A stretch of DNA of 64,000 bases from Incurvaria masculella (GCA_946894095.1 OX335652.1:18809001-18873000); one strand, 5' to 3'; positions 31,690-42,888 are shown, counted from the stretch's first letter. Translations and numbers: made by a program. Notes: generated by a model not told the origin, from the sequence alone.

Positions 31690-32125
31690 TAAGGTCCTAG
31701 CTTACGGTGACGCTTGGTTCGGGTTATCTCTTTTCTTAAAATATGGTCGAGAGAGGTAATGGCTGTGCCCGGCGTGATGCTCGTGAACGGGTGCTGTTTG
31801 TGGGGACTGGCCTGCTCCAGTTGGCAACATGGTAGTCTTTGCAAATAAAATGATATTTGCCATGAACGCATACGGCATGAATTGTTATTTTTTGTGAATC
31901 CATGTTAATTTAGTGTTTTACCTATGTTTTTGTTAAAAAAATTACAAACACCTTTGTAAATGTAGACTAAGTGGACGTTGAAAAAAAAACAGCGGAGTTT
32001 CTTTCCAGTTCTTCTTCGCTGTGTTTTGTTTTGCTGAACTGGCCAATGTTAAAATATGACAAATCCGTACAGTGTACTGTCTATGGATGGTGAATAAACA
32101 ATAAAATAAAAACATTAAAACGCGT
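31690..32125 (+). repeat. Repeat D copy 2
   Basis: TTTAAGGTCCTAGCTTACGG through GTGCCCGGCGTGATGCTCG, CTCCAGTTGGCAACATG and GTAGACTAAGTGGACGTTG to CAGTGTACTGTCTATGGATGG. The start GGTCC at TTAA shows what the site occupied by MITE-C at 47992 looks like without the insertion. Confidence 0.75.
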
Positions 32126-32195
32126 GGAAAAATGTTACTCAAAGTCGTAACCGGATCCATGGATTTTTAAACGGCAATGACAAATTGTCGGTGTT

Positions 32196-32325
32196 TTCTA
32201 TTCAGTTAAATATAGCCATACTCATAAAGAGAAGGTCCTGGCATGGCACCTAATTCCTTCGGGAATCGAAATCGAATTGCATAACGGTGGGTGTGGTTTT
32301 AGCCTTCCATGTCCGGTTGGATAGA
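32196..32325 (+). mobile_element. SINE 3' fragment
   Basis: ATATAGCCATACTCATAAAG, AAGGTCCTGGCATGGCACC, ATAACGGTGGGTGTGG and CCTTCCATGTCCGGTTGG. Confidence 0.8.
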
Positions 32326-32327
32326 AA

Positions 32328-32480
32328 TATTGATTGATTGATTGAAAAATCTTTAAAACGCCACAAAAACAATTTACATAATAAAGTATAGTGCAATAAC
32401 AACATAAGTGGGGCGCGAAGGCGGGCTTATCCCCCAAAGATATTTCTTCCAGTCGGCCTTTGGGTGTTTGAGAAGTTCAA
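32328..32480 (-). mobile_element. LINE 3' tail, reverse
   Basis: (ATTG)n at 32328-32344 is followed, read in reverse, by a 3'UTR containing CTTTATTATGTAAATTG. Upstream of that is GGGGGATAAGCCCGCCTTCG, a 3'UTR wording I associate with insect LINEs. No coding part remains. Confidence 0.6.
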
Positions 32481-32918
32481 TAGGGATATATTTGTAGTTA
32501 GTGGCGGTAGGTTTGGTTTGTGAGATTGAGTATACTTATTATTTAAACCTAAAACTAAGTACACATTTGGTACATACATACATATATTAATTATGTAATA
32601 AACTTACTTCTTATTACAACGCGTGAAAAAAAAATCTCGAACTCGAGAACGTAATGATATGGATTCATACCGGTTTCCCTATTGCTGTCCCATCACAAAA
32701 GGGGCCAAGGCACAGAATATGGCGCGATGGATCTACGCAGCCGCGCCGGTATGTGCACGAATATGGAGCTGCCTTTGTATGGTAATACCATTGTTTATTC
32801 ATGCGGTGAGGGTGCAAGTTTCAGTTATTGCATTTCCATTGATGCACGAACGCAGGCGAGATGGAGGTGTATGCACTTTTTTGGCTGTATTTTGTGGTGA
32901 CGGTGGACAGTGGCCAAT
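32481..32918. other. No gene recognised
   Basis: Overlapping frames on both strands from 32623 to 33069 extend partly into family A and show no motif. Confidence 0.4.
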
Positions 32919-33185
32919 TTTTAGGGTGTCCGTACCGAAAGGGTGCCAACGGAGCCCTATTACTAAGCCTCCGCTGTCCGTCCGTCCGTCTGTCACAGGG
33001 CTGTATCTCATGAACCGTAATAGGTATGCAGCACAGAGAGTGTATTTATTTTGCCGCCATAACATCTAATAGGTAAAATAAAAAAAAATTAAAGGGCGCC
33101 CGCATACCAAAAACTACATTTTTTGGTGTTACATCTTGTACGATGATACGGAACCCTTCGTGTGCGAGTCCGACTCGCACTTGTT
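32919..33185 (+). repeat. Family A repeat, full length
   Basis: GGGTGTCCGTACCGAAAGGG, (GTCC)n, CACAGGGCTGTATCTCATG, TATTTATTTTGCCGCC, GATACGGAACCCTTCG, and the palindrome TGCGAGTCCGACTCGCA. Confidence 0.9.
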
Positions 33186-33774
33186 ATAGATACGTACTTT
33201 CAATCCTTCACAAGTCTCAGTGAATGTTAGATCAATAGATTTTTCTAGCCTTCCGAACTGTGGCGGCGGCGGCGCGGGGACGAGATACAGCGAGTGCTGC
33301 GTTGCCTCGCTACCATATTTCTATTTGCGTACTGCGAGCCAAACGAAGGGCGATATACTGCAATTTGGAACATAATTTACCCGACGAAAATTTTATGTGT
33401 TGCAATGTCGATGTTTTTTGTCTGAAGCGCCATGCAAAAGGATTTCGAAATTGAATTTTTTTTAGTTCCTAATTTTTTTTCATCGTTCAAATACAATCGC
33501 ATCGCGTGAATAGTTTAACTAAATTATATCATTAACATATTTATATAAATGCAAGCTTAGGTTTCCAGCTCCGCTCGGATCAAATTTGATTGAGAAGTTC
33601 ACCCGGGCGGAGCCTGCTAAAATGTGTTTGTAATCCTTTGCGGGCGTTTTATTCAAAATCTTTTTCTGGATCTTCACAACAGCACAAACAACCTGTTTCA
33701 GCTATCGCTAAGAACGATCTAGCTAGGTGACCCTAAAAAAAATTCACCGATTTCGCTAACCCATTTGGTAGTCG
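33186..33774. other. No gene recognised; small GC-rich patch
   Basis: GGCGGCGGCGGCGCGGGG near 33260 and an AT-rich remainder. Confidence 0.45.
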
Positions 33775-34046
33775 ATATTGGCACCGGGTGGCTAAGCTCA
33801 AATGGCAGTGGGCTGGTTACGTCAGCCGAAGAGACGACGACCGTTGGAGTAACCGTGTCCTGCACTGGCGGCCGTGGACAGGCAAACGGAGTGTGGGAAG
33901 ACCACCCGCCAGGTGGGACGACGACATCGAGTGCGTCGGCGGAAAGCAGTGGTTCCGTGCCGCTGAGGGCCGGGAGGACTGGAGATAAATTGGAGAGGCT
34001 ATGTCCAGCAGTGGACGCAAACACGCTGACTGACTGACTGCCTGAA
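33775..34046 (+). pseudogene. RTE-clade LINE 3' end (RT C-terminus)
   Basis: The frame opening at 33788 encodes KLKWQWAGYVSRRDDDRWSN, VLHWRPWTGKRSVGRPPARW and KQWFRAAEGREDWR. This is the C-terminal block typical of RTE-type reverse transcriptases, with the hallmark GRPPxRW. A stop then interrupts before the normal end (GEAM.S.QWT-like remnant). A (TGAC)n tail follows at 34025-34043. Only the last ~80 residues remain, so this is a 5'-truncated dead copy. Confidence 0.85.
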
Positions 34047-34663
34047 TGACATTTGGAGGGGGAAAAACCAAGACACGTGTACACCGGAATTTTTAATTTA
34101 AATACGTAATAAGTACATATATGAGAAATGACTATGACACGTTCATGTATGGAACTGGCTTTTTGGTACCAGAACACCTTAAGTGGGTATAAAGTGTATG
34201 CATACCGCAAATGGGGAGATACGCTATCACACCTCATAGGCCTTCCAAATTTATCAAAGTCTTATAACGGGTGACTTCACAGCAGATGTAGAGACACTAT
34301 ACAACCCCCAAGATAAATGAGGCTTGACACACTAACCCCATGGTATTTCAACCACGAGCGACCCCTTTGGCTTGGTGGTGTCAAGTTCGTCAGATTTTGG
34401 GTTCGATTTTGGGTCCGGAAATATTAAAAGGCATTTTCTAGTTATTCTTATAAAGCATGATTGTGTGGAACAATTTTCCAAACGGTAACAAAATTTAATT
34501 AAATACAATTTTTATTAAATAGACAATTAAATATAAATCGGGTTTTAAAAGAAAACGGATTTTAACCGTAACGTGATGATGGATAGTGGCAGATGGCACA
34601 TAGTTGTTTTGGGAATTATATACCATGGCAGTAGGTCTCATATTATTCATCCATGTCAGTAAA
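34047..34663. other. No gene; spacer between two opposed RTE tails
   Basis: AT-rich and unassigned. Confidence 0.5.
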
Positions 34664-34834
34664 TCAGTCAGTCAGTCAGTCAGCGTGTTTGCGTCCACTG
34701 CTGGGCATACGCCTCTCCAAATTTTCTCCAGTCCTCCCGGCCCTCAGCGGTACGGAACCACTGCTTTCCGCCGACGGACTTGATGTCGTCGTCCCACCTG
34801 GCGGGTGATCTTCCCACACTCCATCTACACTCCA
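34664..34834 (-). pseudogene. RTE-clade LINE 3' end, reverse
   Basis: (GTCA)n at 34664-34681, then the complement of the same RTE C-terminal coding block (CAGTCCTCCCGGCCCTCAGC, CCACCTGGCGGGTGATC). It is a shorter copy of the 33775 fragment in opposite orientation. Together they could fold into a ~150-bp imperfect stem. Confidence 0.85.
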
Positions 34835-35345
34835 CGCTTCATCCATGCCCAGTAATAAAATAAAACATATTTACATCAATGATATTTGAACAATTTGAAA
34901 TAGTTCATTAGGCGATAACAATTCGAGGATTACAGCAGTGAAGACACAGAGAGAAGAGTTGTAACGTCTTAGTCTAGAGCCATAAGTCAACCCCCTAACC
35001 GCAGACACCGCCCTCGCTCGGTAATGAAGATGGGAAACACGCGCCAGGTTACTGCCTGCATCACTTGCTTATTTAGGGGCAAGAAACCGATACGAAATAG
35101 TAAAAGCTGAAGTAAATAAGCATGTGAAAGATAATGTCTTTGGAATTTATTTTTTGACCGAGCGAAGTGCGATGCGTCATCGTTTTGGATTGGGCAAAAA
35201 TGCTTTCATATGCATGTCCTAATTTACTCTTAATATTTGTGGCTCCTTGCTGCCAAGTTCTCTCAGTGAACATTCAATCGGGGGCAAAATAGAAGATATA
35301 ACTTATTACCGCCGGAAGAAAATTTATTTATTATATATTATATTT
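34835..35345. other. No gene recognised
   Basis: No repeat or coding motif recognised. Confidence 0.5.
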
Positions 35346-36611
35346 TTATTATTAAAAATAAAATTGTGCCCGAACAACACGGATTTTTACCTAAAAAGTC
35401 CACCGCGACTAACCTCACCCTTTTCTGCAACGATGTCATGAAAGATTTAGACGATAACTTTGAGACACACGCAATCTATACAGACTTCAGCAAAGCCTTT
35501 GATCGTGTTAACCATAATATACTCCTTTATAAACTGGGTTCTCTAGGTATACATGGCTCTCTATTGCGTTGGTGCGAATCCTACTTAACTACGCGCTCAC
35601 AGCTGGTTCTGGTAAATGGTTACTCGTCTCGTACTTTTGATGTTCCCTCGGGGGTTCCCCAGGGCTCCCACATCGGCCCTCTATTTTTTCTGATTTATAT
35701 CAATGATATTGCAACCAAAATAAAAAAACAGTAGTTTTCTAATATTTGCCGACGACCTAAAGCTCTACATGACTATAAAATCACTCGCTGACTGCGAACT
35801 TCTTCAAAACGACCTTAAAAATGTGCAATTATGGTGCACTAAGAATGAGCTAACACTCAACGCTCAGAAATGCTTTCATATTAAATTCACCAGAAAACGT
35901 AATCCAATCAAATGTAATTATTCAATCAACAACGAAATTGTTCAGGAAGTTATCAACTTGCGAGATCTTGGCGTTACAGTCGATCGAGCTATGAAATTTA
36001 ATGTTCATATTGATCTTATCGCCAAGAAGTCATACAAAATGTTAGGTTTCGTCGTACGTAAGTCTAGCGTTTTCAAAAATCCGCAAACTCTCATTCTACT
36101 ATACTGCTCATTGGTGCGTAGTGTGCTTGAATATTGCAGTACGGCATGGAGTCCTTGCTACAAAGTGCACATTGACAGACTGGAGAGAGTACAAAACCGA
36201 TTCCTATACCACCTCACCTTTGCTGACCACCGCGGTCGCTCACTCACCACCTCAAAGCTTCGACTCGACCACTATAAATTGGACACATTAGCTTTGCGCC
36301 GGTCTCGTGCCGATTTGATATTCATACACAAATTAACTAACGCATTAATCGACAGTCCTGAACTGTTACAGAACATCAACATTAAAGTTCCCCGTCCTTC
36401 AAGTAGGTTACTAAATCGAATGCCTTTCCAAACAGATCGCACCCGCACTAACATAGGTTCTCACTCGCCCATCAATAGAATGCTGCAAACTTGCAATGAC
36501 TGGAAAGACAAATGTGATGTTTTAGCATGCTCTGTAGGTAGCATTCGAAAACTTAAGGACGTTTCGAACCAAACTCCAACGGCCATCATGTCAATAGATG
36601 GCGCTGTATAA
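35346..36611 (+). pseudogene. 5'-truncated Jockey/CR1-group LINE reverse transcriptase
   Basis: The first frame (35366-35734) holds RT blocks EQHGFLPKKSTATNL, THAIYTDFSKAFDRVNHNIL and PSGVPQGSHIGPLFFLIYIN. A one-base frame change in the A7 run near 35725 moves coding to the second frame. That frame opens with the catalytic FADDLKLY (the aspartate pair is present) and continues to 36609 through NLRDLGVTVD, LVRSVLEYCSTAWSP and VQNRFLYHL. The enzyme would copy the element's RNA at a nicked target. The endonuclease, ORF1 and the N-terminal RT part are missing, and there is no clear tail. Only the homopolymer frameshift breaks the remaining ~410 codons, so the copy is fairly young. Confidence 0.9.
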
Positions 36612-36889
36612 TATTTATTACAAAATTAATGATATCTCCTAAAGTAGTTAATTGTTTAACATGAGACAAAAAATGCGAGTTCTCAAAGCAGTTAGGATCA
36701 TAACAAAATAAAATCGAAGTACTTGGAGGTGTGAATTACAAAAGTTCTGTATCACAATGACAAAATCTAGCATTCCTCACTCACAGATAAGCGTCACACA
36801 GACTGCCCGGTCGCTATCATAATCACATTAGGAAAGTTGTTCCATGTAGGCAATTTCGTAGGGTTCCGACATGTAAGTAAATACAAATG

Positions 36890-37085
36890 CATTTCGGCCC
36901 GTGCATGCAAGGATAGAGTAAGGAATTTGTCTTTCGTGGTTCGTCAAACCTTAACTGGGTCCTGCCCGATATGGCACAATCGCATTGAATGAACGACGGT
37001 CGAAGCGGCAATGAAAATTTACCATGTTTTCCATCCAATTCAATCAAAGGAAGATTATTTCCAATGTAGTGTGCTGGGCTAATAA
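36890..37085 (+). mobile_element. Diverged SINE remnant
   Basis: CGCATTGAATGAACGACGG, TCGAAGCGGCAATGAAAA, TGTTTTCCATCCAATTCAAT and GTGTGCTGGGCTAAT follow the SINE body order with heavy divergence. Confidence 0.6.
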
Positions 37086-37189
37086 TATACAATAACAATT
37101 ATATTTAAATTTACTGTATACTTCAGTTTTCAAATTACGAGGTCCCAATGGACCAAATATATGTAGGGTGTAAGAGTAATCTCGCAGCT

Positions 37190-37520
37190 TACATGCAGTT
37201 ATTGCGTTGCGCCCGAACCCCCTGTGCTCTCGCGGCGCTAGGGCAAAGGCAACGGGCCGGAGCAGAGGGGAGGGGGAGGCACGGAACGTTGCGATACGAA
37301 GCATCTGGCAGGTGGCGGCGGCGGAGCGGCGGGGAGGCGGCACGGCGGCGTAGGGCGTAGGTATGTAGGTAGGCAAATTAGCCGCTAGCCGCTGCCACCC
37401 CCCCCGCACTCGCAGCCCTTCTTCACGCCGCTCTGGCCGTCCCTTGTAGACTGAGCGAGCGAAGCGTCTACGTTTCGGGATTGGACAGATTTTCTTTCGC
37501 ATGTCCGGGGCGGGCGCGGC
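37190..37520. other. GC-rich, CpG-rich island
   Basis: Strongly GC-rich with GGCGGCGGCGGAGCGGCGG and many CpGs, in an AT-rich neighbourhood. Reading frames here (including a 171-codon reverse frame) are rich in R, A and P, as expected from composition. It could be a promoter or 5' exon of a host gene, but no start, splice pair or conserved protein is recognised. Confidence 0.35.
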
Positions 37521-37620
37521 GCGGTCTGTCCGGCTGTCCGGCTCCTCTACAGGTTGCATTCCTCAACCGATTCGCGTGAAATTTTTTTGAGCAGATTTGA
37601 TAAAAGCATTTTTTTTATCG
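37446..37620 (+). repeat. GAGCGAGCGAAGC repeat fragment
   Basis: GAGCGAGCGAAGCGTCTACG, GATTGGACAGATTTTC, TTTCGCATGTCCGG and CTGTCCGGCTGTCC recur at 38311-38410 and at the inner edges of the fold-back element arms (39381-39480 and, reversed, 39717-39775). These mark one dispersed family. Confidence 0.65.
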
Positions 37621-37671
37621 AGTCAGTTTTTGGAAATTCCTCATAATGGCGGAGCTATGGAACGTCAAGTA

Positions 37672-38262
37672 AGTCGTTGCTGGATCTCGGCAACGGCGTA
37701 AGCTACGCGCGTTGGGTTTGGGTTTCTAGCCAAAGCACAAAGAGCATTTACTTCACACTGAACTTTGAAGGTCTGACGATAACCAGGATTGATGTTGCTG
37801 GATCTCAGCAACGGCGTAAGCTACGCGCTTCGGGGTTGGGTTTCTAGCCAAAGTACCAAGAGCATTTACTTTACACTGAACCTTGAAGGTCTGATGATGA
37901 ACAGGAATAATGTTGCTAGATCTCAGCAACGGCGTAAGCTACGCGCTTCAGGGTTGGGTTTCTAGCCAAAGCACCAAGAGCATTTACTTCACACTGAACC
38001 TTGAAGGTCTGATGTTGACCAGGAATGTTGTTACTGGATCTCAGCAACGGCGAAAGCTACGCGGTTCGGGTTTGGGTTTCAAGCCAATAAACCGAGAGCA
38101 TTTACTTCACACTGAACTTTGAAGGTCTAATAATGACCAGGAATGATGTTGCTAGATCTCAGCAACGGCGTAAGCTACGCGCTTCGGGTTTGCGTAGCTA
38201 GCCAAAGCACCAAGAGCATTTACTTCACACTGAATCTTGAAGTTCTGATTATGACCAGGCAT
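37672..38262 (+). repeat. ~119-bp satellite, five tandem copies
   Basis: Units begin near 37675, 37795, 37911, 38029 and 38149. Each has TGGATCTCAGCAACGGCG, TAAGCTACGCGCTTC, GGGTTTCTAGCCAAAGC and AGAGCATTTACTTCACACTG. Units differ by a few substitutions. Open frames across it are unit-length artefacts. Confidence 0.9.
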
Positions 38263-38401
38263 TCTCGCGAGGTCTACAGCTCACAGAGCCACTAGTTATA
38301 ATTTCGTAATTGATCGAGCGAGCGAAGCTCTTGGTTTCGAGATTGGACCGATTGTCTTTCGTATGTCTGTACGGCTGTTCTCCTATACAGGGCGCATTTC
38401 T

Positions 38402-38640
38402 CAACCGAAGCGCTCAGCTTACGCCGTTGATGAGATCCAGCAACAACATTCCTGGTCACCATCAGACCTTCAAGGTTCAGTGTGAAGTAAATGCTCTTGG
38501 TGCTTTGGCTTAGAAACCCAACCCCGAAGCGCGTAGCTTACGCCGTTGCTGAGATCCAGCAACATCAATCCTGGTCTTTGTCAGACCTTCAAAGTTCAGT
38601 GTGAAGTAAATTCACTCGGTTTATTGGCTAGAAACCCAAA
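38402..38640 (-). repeat. Two copies of the same satellite in opposite orientation
   Basis: CTTACGCCGTTGATGAGATCC, TTCAGTGTGAAGTAAATGC and GGCTTAGAAACCCAACC are the complement of the 37672-38262 units. The array therefore changes strand across a ~140-bp spacer that contains a GAGCGAGCGAAGC repeat fragment. Confidence 0.85.
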
Positions 38641-38962
38641 TAGTGACAATGGCGCAGGCATATTCACTGACTGCAAGCACAGAATAACTAATAGTGCTAC
38701 GCACAGAAATTGCACTCGGCGAGTGCTAATTACGCTATTTATATGGGAATTTGTTGCCATTCCATATATTGCGCGGCTACCCAGATCTTGTCTGGTCTGT
38801 TATCATCTTATCTGGTTCAACCGCCATCTCTCCTGAAGATGAAGGCTCATCGCGGAACGCTCGCCTGTATCGGTTCCGGTAAGAGCCGTCGCAGCAGCAG
38901 ATACCTGTAGCTACACTCTTGAGGGGGCATATATAAGGCATAGGCTTGAGCATGGGCGTAGG
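38641..38962. other. No gene recognised
   Basis: The right part contains AGGCTTGAGCATGGGCGTAG and similar short repeats leading into the fold-back arm. Confidence 0.45.
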
Positions 38963-40195
38963 CTTGAGCTTGGGCATAGGCTTAGCTTGGCTTGGCATCG
39001 GCATCCAATTTTCCAGTTCAGCAAACCCGTTTTTTTTTTCATGGAAATGCGATCACGACGCCATCTACCTGGTCAAATTTTCAAATCATCCAGGGACCCA
39101 CTCAAATTCAAATATAAACACAAAAGTTTCACTACTTACCTTACCTTTTACTATTTATTCGAACTTCAAGTTAGAAAGAGCTGTAGGTGAATATCTCAGT
39201 AGGTATTTGGGAGTGACGGATGCGAGCTGCAAGTACGAAATTTTGGGCACTAGGCTAGGACACTCCGCCATCTTCCATCGTAGTGCTGGAGTCAGCCACT
39301 GCCAGCGAGCATGGAAAGATGGGAGTAGCGATCGAAACTAATTCGGAAGTGTGGAAAACGTCTAACTGTACCTAGTTGACGAGCGAGCGATGCGAGCGAA
39401 GCCTCTACGTTTCGAGATTGGACAGATTTCGTTTCGTATGTCCGGCGGTCTGTGCGGCTGTCCGGCTGTCCAGTCGTTCTCTTCTACTACAGAATATTCA
39501 AAAACTGACTTGTCAAAAAAAAACTATAATATTATCGAATCTGCTCACAAAATACATATGAAACATACATATGAAAATACATATAAAATCGTTTCGTATG
39601 TCCGGCGGTCTGTGCGGCTGTCCAGTTGTTCTCTTCTACATGCTACTACTACAGAATATTCAAAAACTGACTTGTCAAAAAAAACTATAATATTATCGAA
39701 TCTGCTCACAAAATACATACGAAAGAAAATCTGTCCAATCTCAAAACGTAGAGGCTTCGCTCGCATCGCTAGCTCGGTCAACTAGGTACAGTTAGACGTT
39801 TTGCACACTTCCGAATTAGTTTAGATCGCTACTCCCATCTTTCCATGCTCGCTGGCAGTGGCTGACTCCAGCACTACGATGGAAGATGGCGGAGTGTCCT
39901 AGCCTAGTGCCCAAAATTTCGTACTTGCAGCTCGCATCCGTCACTCCCAAATACCTACTGAGATATTCACCTACAGCTCTTTTTAACTTGAAGTTCGAAT
40001 AAATAGTAAAAGGAAAGGTAAGTAGTGAAACTTTTGTGTATATATTTGAATTTGAGTGGGTCCCTGAATGATTTGAAAATTTGACGGGGTAGATGGCGTC
40101 GTGATCGCATTTCCATGAAAAAAAAAAACGGGTTTGCTGAACCGGAAAATTGGATGCCGATGCCAAGCCAAGCTAAGCCTATGCCCAAGCTCAAG
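38963..40195. mobile_element. Fold-back element with two 479-bp inverted arms
   Basis: The left arm 38963-39441 and right arm 39717-40195 are equal in length and ~95% identical as reverse complements (outer ends GCTTGAGCTTGGGCATAGG / complement; inner ends GATTGGACAGATTT / complement). The 275-bp centre holds two direct copies of a ~125-bp unit (CGGCGGTCTGTGCGGCTGTC ... AATCTGCTCACAAAATACAT) at 39436 and 39597. The arms have no transposase. Frames of ~131 codons occur in both arms because the arms are copies. It is a strong cruciform candidate. Confidence 0.85.
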
Positions 40196-40829
40196 CATAA
40201 GGGAAAGGGAAGGGGTTGGGAGAGGGATGAGGATTGGGAAGGGGAAACATAATTTTGGACATTGTACATATTTTGGAATGATTGTATTGTAGTTTCATTG
40301 CCCACTTGAGTACATGATTAATGTCTACAACTCTGTAACTATCTAGGCCTTTTAGAAAATCATTTTCAACACTTTCTGTTTCGAGCTCATGATATTGCAC
40401 ACATCCTTGCGGCCACGAGATTTCTAACCGCTTTTCTTTGACTTCATGAAGATGAAGATCGATAAATCTCGTTGGCATCTGTGGAGCCTCCAATCTCATT
40501 TTTGGCGTGCGTGAGTAGTCCCGAGATTTTGGAGTAGATGAATTGTCATCTGATGTCAATTTCCTGTGACATGCAAAACACGACAATGTTATTATTATTA
40601 TTATTAACAGTCAATTATTTTTTCACAATTCTAGGTTACTTAGCAAAATATTAGAAAGATATAATGAAACCTAAAACTGGACAGAACCATAGGGAGGTCC
40701 CTCCTGAGACAAATCCTATAAGGCCCTTCAGAGATACAGAAAACTCCGAAAGTTTCTCGTATTAGAGAGTAAAACCGCTTTCTGCATCTGGAGCCCATTG
40801 TCGAACATCAATTTTTTCTAAATGTTTGC
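40196..40829. other. No gene recognised
   Basis: A 131-codon reverse frame (40191-40586) has no recognisable domain. A TTATTATTATTATT run lies at 40590-40606. Confidence 0.4.
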
Positions 40830-41430
40830 TGATTTTTTTATTATTATTACTAACTGACGTACTTACTTACCTACGTACTGACGTACCTACGTACTGACTG
40901 ACTGATGTTCTGACGGACTGACGTACTGACTGACGTACTTTTTTTATGCGACCTGACATGGATGGCTTATACCACACAACTACCGTCATGATATGAGCCC
41001 AATACACCACATTCCCGAAGGAATTATGTGCCATGCCAGGACCTTCCCTTTAAGAGCACGGCTACAATGAACTGGATGGAAAACCCGGACAATTTTTCAT
41101 TGCCGCATCGATCACCTTTTCATCCAATGCGATGGTACCAACCCGGGCGGGCTGAAACCCTACCACCTACAGTTTTACATGGATTCCGAACCATGGAGCA
41201 GCTCGCATTCGTGACGAAATGCACTCGGAAAGAGAAATAAAGTGGTGCACGTCGAAATTGAACCCAGGCCTCTGGTACGCTAGGCCAGTCCCCGCGCCAC
41301 TAGGCTACGAGCCGCTAAAATGATGACGGACTTATGTATGACGTACTGGCTGACTGACGTACTGGCGGTCGTGACGAACGGACTGAAAAGGGGACGTACG
41401 GACGTACCGATGGACGGACAGAATTCTACG
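40830..41430 (+). repeat. Degenerate GACGTACT minisatellite split by a SINE
   Basis: ACTGACGTACTTACTTACC and related words fill 40850-40943 and resume at 41325-41420 (GACGTACTGGCTGACTGACG). The SINE lies between them. Confidence 0.75.
40944..41315 (-). mobile_element. Full-length SINE, reverse
   Basis: The best reference copy: tail TTTTTTTATGCGACCTGAC, then GGTGCCATGCCAGGACC, GGAAAACCCGGACAATTTTTC, ACCAACCCGGGCGGGC and ACATGGATTCCGAACCATGG. The head read in reverse is GCGGCTCGTAGCCTAGTGG with GAGGCCTGGGTTCAATTTC as B-box-like. Length 372 bp. Confidence 0.9.
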
Positions 41431-41511
41431 TGCATTCTGAATTACGAACGACGAATCCATTAGTCGCCCTTTACGACATGCACAGGAATAAATACAGTTG
41501 GCCCATTTACA

Positions 41512-41716
41512 TTTTTAGGGTTCCGTACCCAAAGAGTGAAAACGGAACCCTATTACTAAGCCTCCGCTGTCCGTCCGTCCGTCCTTCCGTCTGTCACAGG
41601 GCTGTATCTCATGAACCGTAATAGGTAGGCAGCTGAAATTTTCACAGAGTGTGTATTTATTTTGCCGCTATAACATCAAATAGGTAAAATACAAAAATAA
41701 TAATAATAAAAGGACT
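41512..41716 (+). repeat. Family A repeat, 3'-truncated at a SINE
   Basis: GGGTTCCGTACCCAAAGAG, ACGGAACCCTATTACTAAGC, (GTCC)n, the GTATCTCATGAACCGTAATAGG block, and an AATAATAATAAT stretch, then a SINE body begins. Confidence 0.9.
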
Positions 41717-41717
41717 T

Positions 41718-42062
41718 AAAAAATGCACCACTGTCTTTCTCTTTCCGAGTTCGATAAATGCATTTTGTCACGAATGCGAGCTGCTCCATGATTCGGAATC
41801 CATGTAAAACTGTAGGTCCCCTTCCCTCTACTAGGTGGTAGCCCCGCCCGGGTTGATACCATCGCATTGGATGAAAAGATGGTCGAAGCGGCAATGAAAA
41901 ATTGTCCGTGTTTTCCATCCAGTTCAATGTAGCCGTGCTCATAAAGGGAAGGTCCTGGCATGGCACCTAATTCCTTTGGGTATGTGGTGTATTGGGCTAA
42001 TATCATAACGGTAGTTGTGTGGTGGAACTTCCCTTTTATGAGCACGGCTACATTGAACTGGT
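41718..42062 (+). mobile_element. Headless SINE followed by an inverted piece of itself
   Basis: The body from GCACCACTGTCTTTCTC to CATAACGGTAGTTGTGTGG (to 42023) lacks the tRNA-like head. It is followed at once by TTCCCTTTTATGAGCACGG and CTACATTGAACTGG, the complement of its own interior (around 41920-41955). This leaves a snap-back end. Confidence 0.8.
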
Positions 42063-42888
42063 TCAATGTCAACAGTTTACCTACTTGTTTCCCTTTTACT
42101 ATGGCTTCACAGCAATCGCCTTGGAATGTGCTACTGGACTTATGTCGTCGATGGTACCCATGCACGCAATGGTAAGTGCACACCTACGAATTCATAATTT
42201 CGTCGTCAGCGCGGAGACGACGACAGCGGAGGCGGCAGCGCGGAGGCTGCGGCGCGGCTTCTAACGGAGCGAGGTGCACACCGCACGTACATCGCTCCGC
42301 TCGCGCGCAGTGCACCTTGCCCCTCGCTACATACTCGTACTACCGGCGCCGCCTCTTTGCGTTCGCGGCGCGAACTTTTTATTGGGGTAAACATGAATAC
42401 GTAATTTTTTGAGAAAAAATCATTATAACTCAGTCAAAAAAAGGATTATTTGTTCGGCGCGGGTCGTAAAAACGGGAACGAAACAGTTCGCGCGCTTTGA
42501 ATATTTAATCATTTCTTGGAAACCATTACCGATAGGTGCATAGTTTCTTGGCAAAAGTTTTTCTATATCAGATACTGAATCAACCCTAAAAGGCTTGTAG
42601 ATTATTACAAAATCACCTTATATGCAGCAGAATATGTCATTGCTCTGAATACCAGCGGTTGGTAATTGTTAGTTCATGCAAACCAAACTAAATAGGAATA
42701 TCTATTTAGTTATTACCTATCAACAGTTACCTACCTAGTTACCTACATTTTACAATATCAATGCATAGTGCTGAGTTGGAGCGCGCGCCGCGCCGCCGCC
42801 GCCGCCGTCACCACCGGGCGGTGGTGGCGGCGGCGCGTCGTCGTCTTTTGACCCCAAGTATCCAAGACCCCAATGTAATCCTACCCAT
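42063..42888. other. GC-rich islands, no gene recognised
   Basis: 42190-42400 (GACGACAGCGGAGGCGGC) and 42780-42850 (CGCCGCCGCCGCCGTC) are GC-rich, CpG-dense patches in AT-rich sequence. Frames through them are low-complexity. Possible regulatory or 5' exon sequence of an unseen host gene. Confidence 0.35.

Noticed and set aside
33719..34237. 172-codon reverse frame as a gene
   Set aside because: Antisense to the RTE RT C-terminus at 33775-34046, whose forward frame has the recognised GRPPxRW block.
37044..37559. 171-codon reverse frame as a host exon
   Set aside because: Arg/Pro/Ala-rich and confined to a GC-rich island; no domain, and it crosses the GAGCGAGCGAAGC repeat.
37672..38640. CRISPR array
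   Set aside because: Units are ~119 bp with no unique spacers between short repeats, and the context is a eukaryotic genome; it is a satellite.
38946..40166. Paired 131- and 116-codon frames as a gene family
   Set aside because: They are the two arms of the fold-back element read in mirror orientation; no conserved domain.
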